Source: Pelotalea chapellei (GTDB lineage Bacteria; Desulfobacterota; Desulfuromonadia; Geobacterales; Pseudopelobacteraceae). From it: a DNA stretch of 64,000 nucleotides. Both the position numbers and the translations under genes were made by a program. Location: contig NZ_JAHDYS010000014.1 of NCBI RefSeq assembly GCF_018531195.1, positions 35,078 through 99,077 of the forward strand, in the 5' to 3' direction. Below the pieces are notes generated by a model. The model was not told the origin of the DNA and did no database searches. It saw only the letters and a list, made by a program, of their open reading frames with translations. Below, in pieces: positions 1-8,192 of this stretch (the first letter of the stretch is position 1; the number at the start of each line of letters is the position of its first letter).

Positions 1-1
1 T

Positions 2-1234
2 AATCTTCCCGGACGGGCCATGGAGTATTACTCTCCGGAACTTTCCTCCCTGGTGCTGGAAAAGATGCGCGAGGAAATCCACCTGTTGGCGCCCCGTTTC
101 AGGCAAGAAGCCGAGGAACTACTGGATGGCTGCCTCCGCACCATTGCAGCCTGCCGCGCAAAAGAAGCACATGCGGTTCGAATCGATCCACCGGTCGGTG
201 GTTTTCTTGAACAGGATGCTCGCCTAAGGGCGTTTCTGTCACGCTATCTGGAGTCCGATACGGAACTGCGTCATCGGGATGTCATCCTGCGGCTCTGCTT
301 TTATTGGGCCGAGTTCAGTGAGACCCTGGAGTATGCGGCAGATCCTGAGCAGCAGGAGTTCTTCACTACTTACCATTCCCATCCTGCAGGGGGCATGGTG
401 CGCATTACCTGCTGCGATGCATCTGCCATGCTGAAGGATTGCTATGCGGAATTTCAGCAGGTTGTTGGTTTCTCCGCTACACTCAAGCCTTTCGAATACT
501 ACGTGCAGTTGTCCGGACTTGATCTGGAAAAAACACGGACAGCCGAGTTCCTCTCTCCCTTTCCAGCATCGAACCGTAAACTTCTGATCATCCCCCAGGT
601 TTCCACTCGCTATGGTTTGAGGGAGCGGAATTACCCGCGCATTGCCGATGCCATACAGCGTATCGTTGCCCTGGCTGCCGGCAATTATCTTGTTTTCCTT
701 CCCAGCTTTCAGTTTCTTGAACGGGTGACAGCATTGTTTCAACCACCGGAAGGATTTACGGTGCTGCGTCAGGAACGGGGAATGAAAGGCGACCAGTTGG
801 AGGCTGTGCTGGATCATCTGCGCGCTGAAGGTACTCCGACCATTGTCTTTGCCGTTCAGGGAGGTTCTTTTTCCGAGGGTGTCGATTATGCTGGTAAGAT
901 GATTATCGGCGCCTTTGTGGTCGGGCCGCCTCTGCCGACCTTTGATCTTGAACGAGAACAGATGCGGGAGTGTTACCAGCGACGTTTCGGTGCAGGATTC
1001 GAATATGCCTATTCGATCCCGGCCATGGCCAAAGCCATTCAGGCTGCCGGCAGGGTAATCCGTTCCGAGCATGATCGCGGGCTGATTGTGCTCATGGACA
1101 GCAGATTCACTGAAGCAAGTTATAGTCGCGCCATGCCGGCCGACTGGTTTGAAACCGATGTGAAGGAATTGATCTCTACCAGTATTCTCAAGGATGTGGC
1201 CGAATTCTGGGCGGATCCCGAAGAAAGTAGGTAG
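2..1234 (+). CDS. DinG/XPD-family ATP-dependent helicase, C-terminal part (5-prime end outside window)
   Basis: The reading frame is open from the first bases, so the N-terminus lies to the left of the window; the first visible residues (NLPGRAMEYYSPEL) resemble the stretch after the DEAH box in Rad3/XPD-like helicases. Helicase domain 2 is recognisable: VVGFSATLKP near visible residue 155, a nucleotide-contact segment GGSFSEGVDY, and the motif VI-like QAAGRVIRSEHDRG with its arginine fingers. The family consists of 5-prime to 3-prime DNA helicases, usually with an N-terminal Fe-S cluster that would be out of view. The frame ends in a single TAG, with a YidB-like gene downstream. I am confident of the family but not of the specific repair role. 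Confidence 0.85.
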   Translation, partial: NLPGRAMEYYSPELSSLVLEKMREEIHLLAPRFRQEAEELLDGCLRTIAACRAKEAHAVRIDPPVGGFLEQDARLRAFLSRYLESDTELRHRDVILRLCFYWAEFSETLEYAADPEQQEFFTTYHSHPAGGMVRITCCDASAMLKDCYAEFQQVVGFSATLKPFEYYVQLSGLDLEKTRTAEFLSPFPASNRKLLIIPQVSTRYGLRERNYPRIADAIQRIVALAAGNYLVFLPSFQFLERVTALFQPPEGFTVLRQERGMKGDQLEAVLDHLRAEGTPTIVFAVQGGSFSEGVDYAGKMIIGAFVVGPPLPTFDLEREQMRECYQRRFGAGFEYAYSIPAMAKAIQAAGRVIRSEHDRGLIVLMDSRFTEASYSRAMPADWFETDVKELISTSILKDVAEFWADPEESR

Positions 1235-1322
1235 GTGTCATTTTAGCTCCTTTCAGCTTTCCATAATTGCAGTAGACTTTACATTGACCTCGTGGTCACA
1301 CTACCAACTACAGGAGATCATC

Positions 1323-1730
1323 ATGGGAATTATGGATGAAGTTACCAGCAGACTGGGTGGCCAGCAGCAAGGCAGTGACAACAAGACTACATCGCTTCTG
1401 GGCGGGGTTATGGAAATGTTTTCCGATCCTCAGTCAGGTGGATTACAGGGACTGGTTCAGTCGTTCCAGCAAAAGGGTCTTGGCGGGATTGTTTCTTCAT
1501 GGGTCGGCACCGGCCAGAATCAGGCTATTTCTCCGGATCAAATCAGGGAAGGGCTGGGCAGCGAAAGGTTACAAAATCTGGCTGACAAGGCGGGAATCCC
1601 CCAGGAAGAGGTTACCTCCAAGCTTTCCGAACACCTGCCCGGTTTTGTAGACAAGTTGACCCCCAACGGTTCTGTTCCGGAAGAGGGAGGAATGCTCTCA
1701 AAGGCCATGGACATGCTCAAGGGCAGATAG
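1323..1730 (+). CDS. YidB-like (DUF937) protein
   Basis: A 135-residue protein starting MGIMDEVTSRLGG, after an AGGAGA ribosome site 6 bases upstream. It is rich in Gly and Gln. The middle (SGGLQGLVQSFQQKGLGGIVSSWVGTG) and the segment SPDQIREGLG...LADKAGIPQEEV are typical of the YidB/DUF937 family, small soluble proteins of unknown role. The frame is open about 130 bases further upstream, but the ribosome site and the family N-terminus support this start. The family call is solid; the function is unknown. Confidence 0.85.
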   Translation: MGIMDEVTSRLGGQQQGSDNKTTSLLGGVMEMFSDPQSGGLQGLVQSFQQKGLGGIVSSWVGTGQNQAISPDQIREGLGSERLQNLADKAGIPQEEVTSKLSEHLPGFVDKLTPNGSVPEEGGMLSKAMDMLKGR

Positions 1731-1741
1731 TCTTAAAAATC

Positions 1742-1812
1742 TAACCCCCCTCGGTCCCCCCTTATTTAAGGTGAAGTCTCCTCTTCGATAAGGGGCGATT
1801 TAGAGGGGGTTA
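1742..1812. repeat. Miniature imperfect inverted repeat
   Basis: About 70 bases whose ends form an imperfect inverted repeat: TAACCCCCCTCGGTCC at the left and the complement of GGGCGATTTAGAGGGGGTTA at the right. The C-rich ends resemble, but are not identical to, the repeat family near 34 and 36 kb. It lies between the YidB-like gene and the next gene and could also fold as a hairpin in RNA. Confidence 0.5.
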
Positions 1813-1863
1813 TGATTAGTGCCAGCGAAATATCTAAACCCCTTCCCAGGGTTGGGAGGGGGA

Positions 1864-2370
1864 ATGGTGCGAAAAAGAAGAGTACAGAGCTGGCCTGAAG
1901 TGGAGGCTAAAATGGAAATTGGTCTGGAAGAGCTGGACAAGGTTGTCGATACATATGCTGAAGCCCGGAAGGTGAGTGGACCGGAACGGGCGCTGGAAGC
2001 GCTGAGATTTGCAGTGTATAGCAGGGTTGATCGTTCACAGGTTGGAGAAACCTTTCGCCAGATCGGTTGCGTGGCGAAAAGCTACGCCAAAGTCTGCAGG
2101 TTGATGAGCAATCCCCGCTGCGGCATTGAGGTGCCCCTGGCGCTCAGCACGGTCTGTTTCTGTATTGCCAGCATCTTTTTCTCCTACCGCGTCGTCGGGC
2201 AGGATAACTACAGGCATTTCAATACAGTCTGGGCCATCATGGCAGCAAACGGCTTTTTTCTCGTCATGTACATCATCAAAGAGATAGCCCGCAAATGGTG
2301 CGATTTCATGGTTCTGGCTGCCATTTACGATGAGTTGGCAGAATATGCCTGTCGTGAAACCTGCTGCTAA
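1864..2370 (+). CDS. Small two-helix membrane protein, unknown function
   Basis: A 168-residue protein. I chose the ATG at 1864 because a GGGAGGGGGA ribosome site sits directly before it; an earlier in-frame start at 1819 has no such site. The N-terminal half is soluble and partly helical (EIGLEELDKVVDTYAEARK). The second half has two hydrophobic segments (around VPLALSTVCFCIASIFFSY and VWAIMAANGFFLVMYII) joined by a short polar loop. It ends ACRETCC. I do not recognise a family. It may begin within or just after the repeat at 1742-1812. Confidence 0.55.
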   Translation: MVRKRRVQSWPEVEAKMEIGLEELDKVVDTYAEARKVSGPERALEALRFAVYSRVDRSQVGETFRQIGCVAKSYAKVCRLMSNPRCGIEVPLALSTVCFCIASIFFSYRVVGQDNYRHFNTVWAIMAANGFFLVMYIIKEIARKWCDFMVLAAIYDELAEYACRETCC

Positions 2371-2397
2371 AACCACTCCGGAACAGGCTTCACAGCA

Positions 2398-3099
2398 TTA
2401 TTGATACACCACTTCCACCAGCGGGGCCAGAAACTCCCTGTCTGCACTCAGCGTGTCATTGATCACAATCAGACCAGGAGACACGTCAACCGGGTCCCGA
2501 GATATCCTGAGCTGAAAATTAACCAGCCCAAGTCGTTGCGCTTCCTGCATAAGTGCAGTTACATCCGTCGCCACATGCTGCTGACGATCCGCCTCTGAAA
2601 TTGGAGGAGTGATAAGAGTGGCAATCAGAGTGGGAAGCTGGGTGCGGTCAAAATCAGTAGCAATTAACGGTGGCTCGTAAGAGACTAGTTCGATACGAAT
2701 TGGTATGTTGTTATTCAGCGGCAGGGGAATGATATCTTCAAGGAATAAGTCAAGTTTGGCTGAAACGATAACGGCATTATCCGGAATTCCGCTGGCATTT
2801 CTCAATGGAAAATTAAGGAAGGTGCGGTATTCATCGCCTGTGTCAGGGTGGATTCCGGCAAATAGTATTTCTGCATTTCCTTGAACAAGGGTTGGTTGTC
2901 CCTGCAAGCTGAGCGCAATATCCCCATCAAGGGCTGGATTGCTCAGGATTTGTGTGGTAGAGGTCGCCGCCACACCGCCTCCGCCACCACCATTGCCCGT
3001 GTCGCCCCCGGCTGTTCCATCACTACCGCCGCCTCCGCCACAGGCGGTGAGTGCAAAGATCATGCAGAGTAGTATTCCGACAAAAAGATTCCTTTTCAT
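2398..3099 (-). CDS. Lipoprotein with DNRLRE-like beta domain
   Basis: A 233-residue lipoprotein precursor. The start at 3099 follows a GGGAGGATTT ribosome site. The signal peptide ends in the lipobox LTAC, followed by a Gly/Ser linker (C, five Gly, then S-D-G) that would tether the domain to the membrane. The remainder has the pattern of DNRLRE-type domains: a TFLNFPL strand, GIPDNAVIVSAKLDLFL, a helix ALMQEAQRLGLVNFQLRI, and a terminal VEVVY strand. Such domains occur on bacterial cell-surface proteins. The gene lies 35 bases downstream of the HEAAH protein on the same strand. Confidence 0.7.
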   Translation of the reverse strand: MKRNLFVGILLCMIFALTACGGGGGSDGTAGGDTGNGGGGGGVAATSTTQILSNPALDGDIALSLQGQPTLVQGNAEILFAGIHPDTGDEYRTFLNFPLRNASGIPDNAVIVSAKLDLFLEDIIPLPLNNNIPIRIELVSYEPPLIATDFDRTQLPTLIATLITPPISEADRQQHVATDVTALMQEAQRLGLVNFQLRISRDPVDVSPGLIVINDTLSADREFLAPLVEVVYQ

Positions 3100-3134
3100 A
3101 AAATCCTCCCGGGTCAACTGCTGGCGACCTCCAA

Positions 3135-3791
3135 TCATTCCGGAACGGTAGCCGGCAGCAGTTCCAGCACTTCATCCCCTGTCAGACTTTTCCGTTCCAG
3201 CAGCGCTTCAGCTACTTTCACAATCTGTTCCCAGATACCATTGTCAAAGTAATGTTTCAGCGCGCTGCCAATATCGATAACGACATTCTGAATTTCAGCG
3301 CTTGAAAGCCCTTCCGAAGTCAGCAGGGCCTGAAAGCGATCGATGTCATGGGCAGCCTGCTCCCGTAACTTTGGCAGGAGCGGTTCTAGTTCCAGTCCGC
3401 TACGAAAGATGTTTTCGCACTCGGCAAAAAATCCGCTGTAGGCGATAAGGCCGTTCTCGAATACCGTGGTCTGCATCTTGTGAAAGCGAACGCCTCCTGT
3501 CAGACCTTCCATGGAGGTATTGAGTTCATCGCACATCTCATCGATTTCGGTTATGGCCACTGCAGTTTCACTTATAAATACCTCTTGAACGATGCCGCGA
3601 CGAATCAAGGTAGCCATAGCCGTATGAGCGGCTTCATGGATGGCGCTTTGCCTCAGTTTCAAAGGGAAATCATCATCCTCGCCATATTGGGAGAAAAACA
3701 GGTTCCCGTCGTTACGGGTTATCCTGTTGAGGGTGCTGCTCAAAGCCACTGAAGTGGTGAAAATTCCAGATGCAGTTGTGTCCGGCGTCAT
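3135..3791 (-). CDS. HEXXH protein resembling the FtsH (M41) peptidase domain
   Basis: A 218-residue protein with AIHEAAHTAMATLI (HEXXH zinc signature) near residue 51 and a C-terminal segment LLERKSLTGDEVLELL that resembles the end of FtsH peptidase domains (LLE...L...E). There is no AAA domain and no membrane segment, so it would be a stand-alone M41-like zinc peptidase or an inactive relative. The start at 3791 has an AAAGGAA site. It is followed by the lipoprotein gene and preceded by a 116-residue unknown, all on the minus strand, perhaps one operon. Peptidase activity is inferred from the motif only. Confidence 0.6.
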   Translation of the reverse strand: MTPDTTASGIFTTSVALSSTLNRITRNDGNLFFSQYGEDDDFPLKLRQSAIHEAAHTAMATLIRRGIVQEVFISETAVAITEIDEMCDELNTSMEGLTGGVRFHKMQTTVFENGLIAYSGFFAECENIFRSGLELEPLLPKLREQAAHDIDRFQALLTSEGLSSAEIQNVVIDIGSALKHYFDNGIWEQIVKVAEALLERKSLTGDEVLELLPATVPE

Positions 3792-3832
3792 ATGTGTTCC
3801 TTTCCCGGCAGATGCCGGGCAGATTTATAACT

Positions 3833-4183
3833 TTATTCGTCTTCCTCGGGCCGTGGAACAAAATAGCGCTTGAAAACATCTGCAGGATCACCATCCAGCT
3901 CTTGTGTGTTCCTGTTGCTGACAGCCAGAAAGAACATGACCGAAACAAGCATTTCCATGCCGTGCTCCTGGATGATGCTTTCAATTACCGAGCGTTTCGC
4001 TTCACTGAAGGCGCTGAGCATGAAGGCCATCGACTCGGGATTGGCATCCATTTGTGAGCCCATGTAGACACCGCCCCCCTTCATTCCGACAAAGACGGCA
4101 ACTGAGCCGATTTCTGCGTCTTGAGGCACGCCGGCCAGCAGCTTTGCCATGGGAATTGAACAGGTAAGATCCCCTTTTTTCAT
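3833..4183 (-). CDS. Conserved-looking small protein, unknown function
   Basis: A 116-residue protein with a good ribosome site (GGGAGGC, 3 bases before the ATG). It has an alternating hydrophobic pattern and a Gly-rich turn (FVGMKGGGVYMG) and ends in an acidic tail (RPEEDE). There is no signal peptide or clear motif. It sits upstream of the HEAAH protein on the same strand, with about 40 bases between them, so the two may be co-transcribed. Confidence 0.55.
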   Translation of the reverse strand: MKKGDLTCSIPMAKLLAGVPQDAEIGSVAVFVGMKGGGVYMGSQMDANPESMAFMLSAFSEAKRSVIESIIQEHGMEMLVSVMFFLAVSNRNTQELDGDPADVFKRYFVPRPEEDE

Positions 4184-4196
4184 GTGCCTCCCTTAG

Positions 4197-4328
4197 CAGG
4201 TTGTTGAAAAACAGCCATCTCACCGCTGTCCTCGAAAGCCACCTTGTGCGACGTAGCGCTGCTGCGCCTCCGCGGGTCTTTCTCCGGGTGCGATGATCTG
4301 ACTATTTTTGAACAACCTGAACAGCCTC
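4197..4328. repeat. Interspersed repeat, family 1, copy 1
   Basis: A roughly 130-base element beginning CAGGTTGTTGAAAAACAGCC and ending near AACAACCTGAACAGCCTC. A closely similar copy lies at 19993-20132, where the ends (CAGGTTATTGAAAAAC and GTTTTTCAACAGCCTG) form clear terminal inverted repeats. It encodes no protein. The structure suggests a miniature inverted-repeat element. The remaining bases up to 4565 hold no gene that I can support. Confidence 0.75.
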
Positions 4329-4565
4329 TTAATTGTCTTGTCTGTAAGTATAGTTGGAGATAGAGGATCTGCAATGCGAGAGGTATATCATTGTCCAGCT
4401 GATTGGTGATAAATTGCTAACGAACAGGTTTTGAATCAATTGTTCTCAAAAGATACGCGCTGGATGACCAGTAACCCCCTGTTCTTTGCCGGGAAGCCTG
4501 CTAAATTATAAGGATGAATTCCGTCATCAAACAACGACATGTGAAATAAATAGAGGAGGCTGGCC

Positions 4566-6557
4566 GTGAATAAAGCTCTCAAGATCGCAGGGATAACGGG
4601 AGGCGTGATTGTGGCACTGCTTGCCGGAGTCCTTCTCCTGGCAAAGATGATAATCACACCCGAGCGGGTAAAAAAAACGGTGATTCCCCTGGCGCAGAAG
4701 GCGCTGCATCGGCCGGTGCGTCTTGGAGACATAAAAGTAAGTATCTTTTCCGGCATTGTACTCAACAATGTGGTGATTATGGAAAAGGAGGGAGAAGAGA
4801 CTTTTGTGGCTGTCGATCTGGTCAAGCTGCGTTATCAGTTCTGGCCGCTGCTTTCAAAACGGATCGTAGTTGATGAGATCAGCATGGAAACACCCCGCAT
4901 CAGGATCGTCAAACTGCCGGATGGAAGTTTCAACTTTTCAGATATCATGAAGAAAGAAAAGACTGCACCGGTAGAACAGCCTAAAGAGAAGGCAGATATT
5001 GATCTGCTGGTATCCACCGTGGCGGTTTCAAAGGGTGAACTTGTGTATGAAGACAAGTCGAAACAGGCTGCTGCTCCATCTCGCTACACATTGAGCGCAG
5101 TAGAGTTTACATCCAATGACATTTCCCCCAAAAAGCCGATTCCCTTCAAGGCAAAAGCATCATTCTCCGGTGCTTCGCTGGAAGTTGAGGGCAAGATAGC
5201 CGATGCTACTGAAAAGCCGGCTCTGGATGCTGTCTTCCGGGTAGTTGATGCTGATCTGAAGAAGTTAATGGCCGGCATGCCGGCTGAGTTGGCTGCAAAA
5301 GCAAAAGCATATGACCCTGCCGGCATCATAAATGTGAGTCTGACCCTGGCGGGACCAGTGGCGGCACCAAAAGAACTGCTGAAGAGTGGCGAGGTGCGCA
5401 TGAAGGATGTCAGCTTTAGCGTTTCAGGGCAGCGCCCGGTCCTGTCAGGAAAACTTGTTCTGAAGGGGGATACAGTCACTTCGGAAGATCTTGTGCTCAG
5501 CCTGGGAAAAGAGCGGCTTACCATCGCGCTTGCTGCTGCCAATCTGTTTGGAAAACCGGTTTCGATAACAAGCACGGTCAAGGCTGACAAATTTGACCTG
5601 GCGCCCTTTATAAGTAAGAAGGAATCGGCTGAAGGGACTGCAGGAGCCGCAAAGCCGGAGCCGGCGCCCATGAAGCTTCCCGTGAAGGCAACCGGTTCGG
5701 TCAGTCTGGGACAGACCTCCTACAAAGGGCTGCCGGTTAGCCAGCTTCTCTTGAAATATCGTCTGGCCAATAATGTCCTGGATATTGACCAGTTCAGCGG
5801 TCAGGTGGCGGGCGGCACGTTCAGCGATACTGCCCGCATTGACCTGGGCCGTCAGGGCTATGTTTATTCGACCCGCCTCACGGTGCAGGGGGTGCAAGCC
5901 GACCCTGTGGTCACCGCATTTTCTCCGAAAGCAGCCGGAACGATTTTCGGAACAATGGCCTTGAATGCACAGCTCAATGGCAGTGGGATCCGGGATGCTT
6001 CGCTTAAAAAGAATCTCGCCGGGCAGGGAGATTTTGCTGTTACCAATGGAAAGTTGACCGGGGCCGGTATGGTGCAGAAACTTGCCACGTTCCTGAATCT
6101 CGAACAGCTGCGGGTGATACGCTTCAACAAGTTTGCCGGCACCTTCCGGGTTTCCGGTGGCAAGGCCGTCCTGGACAGCGACGTTGCCGGCAGTGATGTG
6201 AGACTCACCCCCACAGGCACAGTGGGGCTCGACAAGAGTCTCGATATGTCCCTGGTCACACGCATCTCTCCCGAGCTGACCGGCAAGGTGGCGCGGGGTA
6301 ACATTGGTGGCAACATTGGTCAGTTTCTCACCGATGAAAAAGGGTGGGGCGTCCTTCCGGTCAAGGTCGGAGGAACAACCTCAGCGCCGAAATTCCGCCT
6401 CGACGCAAGCATGGTGGGAGGGCAGTTGAGGACAAAAGCACGGGAAAAGCTGCAGCAGACGATCGAGCAGAAGCTGATGAAACGAAAGGAAGGGGAGCCG
6501 AAAGCTCCCGAGCAGGAGCTTATCGAGCGCGGCTTGAAAGGGATCTTTGGTCGGTAG
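4566..6557 (+). CDS. AsmA-family envelope protein
   Basis: A 663-residue protein with a GTG start after a GAGGAGG ribosome site. There is one N-terminal membrane anchor (about residues 7-28), then a long beta-rich periplasmic region with the AsmA opening pattern (HRPVRLGDIKVSIFSGIVLNNVVI) and the C-terminal AsmA block (GQGDFAVTNGKLTGAGMVQKLATFLNL...FNKFAGTFRVSGGKAVLDSDVAGSDV). Proteins of this kind are linked to lipid transport between membranes and outer-membrane assembly. Here that role is inferred from the family. The tail is charged (KEGEPKAPEQELIERGLKGIFGR). A terminator follows. Confidence 0.85.
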   Translation: MNKALKIAGITGGVIVALLAGVLLLAKMIITPERVKKTVIPLAQKALHRPVRLGDIKVSIFSGIVLNNVVIMEKEGEETFVAVDLVKLRYQFWPLLSKRIVVDEISMETPRIRIVKLPDGSFNFSDIMKKEKTAPVEQPKEKADIDLLVSTVAVSKGELVYEDKSKQAAAPSRYTLSAVEFTSNDISPKKPIPFKAKASFSGASLEVEGKIADATEKPALDAVFRVVDADLKKLMAGMPAELAAKAKAYDPAGIINVSLTLAGPVAAPKELLKSGEVRMKDVSFSVSGQRPVLSGKLVLKGDTVTSEDLVLSLGKERLTIALAAANLFGKPVSITSTVKADKFDLAPFISKKESAEGTAGAAKPEPAPMKLPVKATGSVSLGQTSYKGLPVSQLLLKYRLANNVLDIDQFSGQVAGGTFSDTARIDLGRQGYVYSTRLTVQGVQADPVVTAFSPKAAGTIFGTMALNAQLNGSGIRDASLKKNLAGQGDFAVTNGKLTGAGMVQKLATFLNLEQLRVIRFNKFAGTFRVSGGKAVLDSDVAGSDVRLTPTGTVGLDKSLDMSLVTRISPELTGKVARGNIGGNIGQFLTDEKGWGVLPVKVGGTTSAPKFRLDASMVGGQLRTKAREKLQQTIEQKLMKRKEGEPKAPEQELIERGLKGIFGR

Positions 6558-6600
6558 GATCTTAAGGTAAATCTAAATCAAGTAAATATAAGTAAGTTTA

Positions 6601-6630
6601 GGGGACATTCCTAAGGGGTGTCCCTTTTTA
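6601..6630 (+). terminator. Rho-independent terminator of the AsmA gene (repeated sequence, copy 1)
   Basis: Stem GGGACA / TGTCCC around an 11-base loop, followed by five T. Essentially the same sequence recurs at 7499-7527. Confidence 0.7.
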
Positions 6631-6716
6631 TATGTGCTCAGGTCCTCATGATGTTTCTTAACTACCTTGCAAGGTGATTATATTCCACCAAACAGAGCAG
6701 GTATTGGGAAAGCGTG

Positions 6717-7019
6717 CTATGCAGCCTTCAAAAGTGGCTGTACTTGTTGCACCCTCTGTACCATTGCTTTTTGAGCGATCTTAAGGTCAAAGCTGGTTTG
6801 CAAGTTCATCCAGTAGGTCGGTGTCTGGCCGAATATTTTGCCGAAAAGAACTGCCAGCTCTGCTGTAACAGGACGCGAGCCTTTGATAACATAAGATATT
6901 CGCATGGGTGAGACGCCAATTGCATGAGCAAAAGCATTCTGCGACATGCCAAGTTCATCAAGAATTTCCTTCAGGAAGACCCCTGGATGTATGGGGGGGA
7001 GTCCGTTTTTGATAGCCAT
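6717..7019 (-). CDS. higA: HigA-family antitoxin
   Basis: A 100-residue XRE-type DNA-binding protein with the HigA signature start (PPIHPGVFLKEILDELGMSQNAFAHAIGVSPMRISYVIKGSRPVTAELAVLFGKIFGQTPTYW, described here in outline: helix-turn-helix at about residues 25-60, then the dimer/cap part). It neutralises the HigB toxin and represses the operon in known systems. It has a GGAG ribosome site before the ATG and lies 83 bases downstream of higB on the same strand, the normal toxin-first order. Confidence 0.9.
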   Translation of the reverse strand: MAIKNGLPPIHPGVFLKEILDELGMSQNAFAHAIGVSPMRISYVIKGSRPVTAELAVLFGKIFGQTPTYWMNLQTSFDLKIAQKAMVQRVQQVQPLLKAA

Positions 7020-7102
7020 AAAGTTTCTCCTAGCCCAGATAAACTGGATAAGTGCGTTAACGAAATCTTTTTCTGTTTAAAATCACAGAAAAAGATTTCT
7101 AA

Positions 7103-7387
7103 CTAATAATGGTAGTCGGTTATTTCGACTTCTGATGCTTCACCGTTGATAAACCGAAAGCATATTCGCCACTGGTCATTAATCCTGATACTCCACTGCC
7201 CCGCCCTGTCGCCGGAGAGGGTCTCAAGGCGGTTTGACGGGGGTAATAGCAAATCAGTAATTTCGCATGCACTGTCTAGTTGCGTCAAGCGCATGATCGA
7301 ACGGGTGATGATTTCCGGAGGAAGTTTTTTGGACTTCCCCGTTGTAAAGAGTTTTTCCGTTTCTTTGTTCGCGAATGACGAAATCAT
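7103..7387 (-). CDS. higB: HigB-family toxin (RelE/ParE fold mRNA interferase)
   Basis: A 94-residue protein beginning MISSFANKETEKLF, the usual HigB N-terminus, and ending SGDRAGQWSIRINDQWRICFRFINGEASEVEITDYHY, the HigB core with its conserved Arg residues and final D-Y-H. HigB toxins cut translated mRNA on the ribosome. The frame stays open 20 codons upstream, but those residues overlap the promoter and are not family-like. There is no ribosome site; the -10 box lies only 6 bases before the ATG, so a leaderless message is likely. Confidence 0.9.
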   Translation of the reverse strand: MISSFANKETEKLFTTGKSKKLPPEIITRSIMRLTQLDSACEITDLLLPPSNRLETLSGDRAGQWSIRINDQWRICFRFINGEASEVEITDYHY

Positions 7388-7393
7388 GAACAC

Positions 7394-7422
7394 AATATAA
7401 ACAATTTGTTTATATGAGTCAA
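7394..7422 (-). promoter_or_regulatory. higBA promoter with overlapping palindromic operator
   Basis: On the minus strand, TTGACT (7417-7422), a 17-base spacer, then TATATT (7394-7399). The palindrome ATAAACAATTTGTTTAT (7397-7413) covers the spacer and the edge of the -10 box, placed as expected for autorepression by HigA. The ATG follows the -10 by 6 bases. Confidence 0.75.
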
Positions 7423-7498
7423 GTCCCAGAGAAAATGAATAGGACACAGTAGGTGTCAGCTACACGCTACACAGAATAAGAAACACTTCGTACATAAA

Positions 7499-7527
7499 GG
7501 GACATTCCTAAGGGGTGTCCCTTTTTT
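7499..7527 (+). terminator. Terminator-like hairpin (repeated sequence, copy 2)
   Basis: The same GGGACA / TGTCCC hairpin and the same loop as at 6601-6630, followed by six T. The two copies flank the higBA module in direct orientation. No plus-strand gene ends directly upstream of this copy, so it looks like a copied sequence rather than a gene-specific terminator. Confidence 0.6.
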
Positions 7528-7991
7528 GATGGTGTGCGGGCCTCTGCCCTATCTTCGCTTTACTCTACATCTTTTAATTAGCTTTAGTTTCAGCTTGCTC
7601 TTGCAAGCAACTGGTCGAACAGCTATTCTGTCGCCTCGTTACCTGCGGGAGGAATACACGCATTGATCAAGCATGTGGTTAACGCGGTAGTTGAAGCATG
7701 AGATAAGGTGAGCGGAGAAATGTTCCGTTTGGGAAGATGAGCGATTCACGCGCGCGCGTGAACCGCTCAATTATGAGTTGGTCAAAGGCAAAATAAAGCT
7801 GAAAAACCCTAGTTAGCGGAAGAGCCGAAGGTGGCGTAATGAGGCGGTACCATAATGGCGGCAGAGAAATATATGGTTGTAACCGCCGGGGAAAACCGAA
7901 TGAAAACCAAATGAAAGGATCGTTACACAGATCGGTTTAGTAGCGACAAACATCTTATGACCACTGAAATTCCCACAGTAACTATTCAACG

Positions 7992-8062
7992 AAGAGCAAT
8001 AATGGGGTCAGCCCTTGAATATGTGAATATAAGAGCAATAATGGGGTCAGCCCTTGAATATG
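7992..8062. repeat. Two direct repeats of about 31 bases
   Basis: Two identical units (7992-8022 and 8031-8061), each containing ATAATGGGGTCAGCCCTTGA, with a 39-base period. They lie just upstream of the nucleoside-recognition gene. Units like this occur next to REP-type transposase genes in related genomes as I recall them, but no transposase is present here. Confidence 0.6.
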
Positions 8063-8192
8063 GAATAAGGGAAGAGTTGTCCTAACCAGCTCCATGGACG
8101 CTGACCATCCGAAAAATCTGGTCTGGCAGGTCATGGGGGCACTCCGTTGGCTCTGAACAACAACCTGCTACATTGCAAAGGAAAATTTTCGA

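Larger units (their letters stand above)
7448..8192. other. Gene-free 745-base stretch with repeats
   Basis: I see no credible gene here. The stretch holds a second copy of the terminator sequence (7499-7527), a hairpin with a CACGCGCGCGCGTG core near 7748-7761, a purine-rich stretch with possible RNA structure (about 7790-7900), and two direct repeats (7992-8062). The stretch around 7800-7880 might be the remnant of a structured RNA or intron, but no family can be named. Confidence 0.4.

Noticed and set aside
239..1072. 277-codon minus-strand open frame opposite the helicase
   Set aside because: No ribosome site or family features; it is antisense to a clear helicase domain with intact motifs.
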